This document shows, in pieces, positions 5,641-6,850 of a stretch of DNA of 6,850 nt. The first letter of the stretch is position 1. Every line of letters begins with the position of its first letter. The DNA comes from Bacteroidales bacterium (GTDB lineage: Bacteria > Bacteroidota > Bacteroidia > Bacteroidales > Paludibacteraceae), in NCBI GenBank assembly GCA_900766775.1, contig CAAFXN010000056.1, positions 1 through 6,850 of the forward strand, given 5' to 3'. The position numbers and the translations under genes were made by a program. Below the pieces are notes generated by a model. That model was not told the DNA's origin. It searched no databases and saw only the letters and a list, made by a program, of their open reading frames with translations.

Positions 5641-5702
5641 CCACATCAATTTCTTCAAATAATGGAGATAAGCAAATACTTTCGCACTCAAAAACTATCT
5701 GT

Positions 5703-5785
5703 GTTTTTGGCAATGAATTAATGATTAATTACATGAAAATTATATGTTAAAAAAATTGGACAATTTATGGAAATTTTTGTAGAAA
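5703..5785 (+). repeat. AT-rich leader block, copy A (upstream of T9SS cargo gene)
   Basis: This block is strongly similar to 6724-6813. Both copies share GTTTTTGG, then (C/T)AATGAATTAATG, TTAATTACA, AATTATA, GTTAAA and the ending GGAAATTTTTGT. It lies 88 bp ahead of the gene start at 5874 and probably contains the promoter. A TTTG is present near 5706 with 20 bp to TACATGAA, but the downstream element is a poor match to TAnnTTTG, so another sigma factor may be used. Confidence 0.75.
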
Positions 5786-5798
5786 CTTGTCCGGGTGC

Positions 5799-5816
5799 GC
5801 AGGCGTCCTCGCCTGC
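5799..5816. repeat. GCAGGCG/CGCCTGC palindrome before the T9SS cargo gene
   Basis: GCAGGCG (5799-5805) and CGCCTGC (5810-5816) form a 7-bp stem with loop TCCT, followed by TAAAAAA. The same arms occur again at 6421-6437 after the gene, so the coding region is bracketed by this palindrome. Confidence 0.85.
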
Positions 5817-5873
5817 TAAAAAAGTACTCCGAAAATATAGGTATCTTCAAATTCACCGTAATCAACACTCAAT

Positions 5874-6389
5874 ATGAAGAAACAACTATTTATTCTTTCC
5901 TTTGCCCTGCTGAGCCTCTCGTCGGCAATGGCAACCAACCTTGTGGTCAAACCCCTGTCGGGCGCAGACTACCGCCGCGAGTTGGCGACTATCGGTAAAC
6001 TGGTCTATCACGGCGACTCGCTCTACCTCTACGACAGTTTCGGCACACTGCTCTACCGCGAGCAACTCGCCAAGGTGCAGCAACTCACCTACTCCAACAA
6101 CGGCGACCCCACCACCAGCCTGCCCGCCACCCAATCCGCTACCGCCACCCTGCGCGTCTATCCCAACCCCACCACCTCCGTGCTAATCATGGAGGTGCGG
6201 TCTCCAGGCCGCACCCAATGGGAAACAGAGCAAAGCGACCAAACTGCCCGACTCTATAACCAGCAAGGGCAACTGCTCAAAACAACCACCCTCACTACCA
6301 CCCGCACCACGCTGGATGTCAGCGACCTCCCCGCAGGCTCCTACCTCCTCCTATGCAACGGCGGGGCATTTAAGGTCATCATTCAATAA
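5874..6389 (+). CDS. Small secreted protein with T9SS type A sorting domain
   Basis: This 171-residue protein begins with a clear signal peptide (residues 1-20: MKKQ, a hydrophobic core, then SSAMA before T21). Residues about 22-75 form a short segment with alternating hydrophobic pattern (GKLVYHGDSLYLYDSFGTLLYREQLAKVQQLTY) that matches no enzyme family I know. The C-terminal part is a classic type IX secretion sorting domain. It has VYPNP at 95-99, ARLYNQQGQLL near 125-135, DLPAGSYLL at 151-159 and the terminal KVIIQ. Such proteins cross the inner membrane by Sec and the outer membrane by T9SS, where the domain is usually cleaved and the protein anchored or released. Here the cargo left after both signals are removed is only about 70 residues, far smaller than most T9SS substrates. 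The ATG at 5874 directly precedes the charged n-region. It is the only rightward gene in the window, with no partner in the same transcript, and is flanked by repeats on both sides. Confidence 0.9.
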   Translation: MKKQLFILSFALLSLSSAMATNLVVKPLSGADYRRELATIGKLVYHGDSLYLYDSFGTLLYREQLAKVQQLTYSNNGDPTTSLPATQSATATLRVYPNPTTSVLIMEVRSPGRTQWETEQSDQTARLYNQQGQLLKTTTLTTTRTTLDVSDLPAGSYLLLCNGGAFKVIIQ

Positions 6390-6420
6390 ACCTATGTTCG
6401 GTGTACGCACCACTGGGGAC

Positions 6421-6581
6421 GCAGGCGTCTCGCCTGCGGGCAGTTCGGAACGAACTGATTGGGTATGCATTGCACATACACGAAAGGCTTTCGCCTTGTC
6501 CGGTGTGCGCCCGCGACCTGTCGGGGCAAAAAAAACCACCTCCGCCAACAATCCCTCCAAATCTCTGCAAGGGCGTAGCCC
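6421..6581. repeat. Cluster of small stem-loop palindromes downstream of the T9SS cargo gene
   Basis: Successive hairpins are GCAGGCG-TCT-CGCCTGC (6421-6437), CAGTTCG-GAA-CGAACTG (6441-6457), GTATG...CATAC (6463-6479), CGAAA-GGC-TTTCG (6481-6493) and GGGC-GTA-GCCC (6571-6581). Several share a layout of a stem of 4-7 bp with a 3-nt loop. The translation of one frame (GDAGVSPA...) is the kind of spurious peptide produced by this repeat class. The first hairpin could end the T9SS gene transcript, though no T run follows it. From 6582 to about 6669 I see no gene, only the direct repeat CGCTCGCAA-like at 6608-6624. Confidence 0.75.
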
Positions 6582-6669
6582 GCAGCAAGGACACAAAAAA
6601 ACATCCTGCTCGCAACGCTCGCAAGATTTATGGGATTTCTACGGAGGCTATGAAAGAAATAACTAAATA

Positions 6670-6813
6670 AAGGAACCTGAATTCGATATTAGTAGATTCT
6701 TTCAGCAGTCAAAGACTAATTCGGTTTTTGGTAATGAATTAATGGTTAATTACACGTTAATTATACGTTAAAGAAAAAGATATTTGAATAATTTTTGGAA
6801 ATTTTTGTTGAAA
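6670..6813 (+). repeat. AT-rich leader block, copy B, likely upstream of a gene beyond the window
   Basis: AAAGGAACCTGA (6670-6681) is identical to 5532-5543. Positions about 6693-6731 align with about 5674-5710, and 6724-6813 with 5703-5785. In copy A the gene starts about 105 bp after the shared GGAAATTTTTG; the equivalent point here would be near 6900, outside the window. A second T9SS cargo-like gene there is an inference. Confidence 0.7.
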
Positions 6814-6850
6814 TATATACAACTATTTAACAAACAAAATCAACTCGTAT

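Noticed and set aside
5545..5675. Insertion sequence or transposon with terminal inverted repeats
   Set aside because: The extra segment in leader copy A has no transposase and only about 4 bp of possible terminal inversion (TTAT/ATAA), so it is not called a defined mobile element.
5525..5713. Minus-strand frame of 62 codons
   Set aside because: Part of it is the translated palindrome copy at 5601-5640. No start signal or family match is visible, so I do not call a gene, although it could be a remnant.
6401..6670. Plus-strand frames of 89 and 116 codons after the T9SS gene, and minus-strand frames opposite
   Set aside because: They consist of translated palindromes (GDAGVSPA-type peptide), with several overlapping frames open at once because of base composition.

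Overview
This window looks like a chromosomal segment of an anaerobic member of the Bacteroidales (phylum Bacteroidota). Three things support this. Four promoter-like sites match the Bacteroides primary sigma factor pattern (TTTG, about 20 bp, TAnnTTTG). The CysRS, NagB, succinate CoA-transferase and DUF5715-type lipoprotein all read like Bacteroidales family members. One secreted protein ends in a type IX secretion (T9SS) type A sorting domain, an export system confined to this phylum. The exact genus cannot be read from the sequence.

Layout. Positions 1-79 (minus) hold a tRNA-Leu(TAA), cut by the window edge, with its own promoter at 102-133. Positions 167-841 (minus) encode a lipoprotein with an M15/VanY-like zinc motif. 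It lies 31 bp downstream of cysS (873-2354, minus), which in turn lies 114 bp downstream of nagB (2469-3263, minus). The nagB-cysS gap is filled by 14-bp repeats in opposite orientations that fold into one long hairpin. nagB has a good promoter at 3361-3392 and a palindrome in its leader. Positions 3535-5031 (minus) encode a succinyl-CoA:acetate CoA-transferase with its own promoter at 5073-5100. All genes up to here are leftward.

Positions 5032-5873 carry no convincing gene but are dense in structure: three adjacent repeat tracts that all have an 11-bp period, a promoter next to a 14-bp-stem palindrome, a decayed inverted copy of that promoter-palindrome unit, and an AT-rich leader block. 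A rightward gene follows (5874-6389) for a 171-residue secreted protein that is little more than a signal peptide, a short beta-rich segment and a T9SS sorting domain. After it (6390-6850) come a string of small stem-triloop palindromes and a second copy of the AT-rich leader block, suggesting another gene of the same kind just past the right edge.

Functionally the genes are mostly housekeeping: translation (tRNA-Leu, CysRS), amino-sugar catabolism (NagB) and acetate/succinate fermentation (CoA-transferase), plus two envelope or secreted proteins. No defence system, mobile element with a transposase, or CRISPR array is visible. The unusual content is the intergenic repeat and palindrome architecture, including one perfect 33-bp palindrome that lies inside a reading frame.
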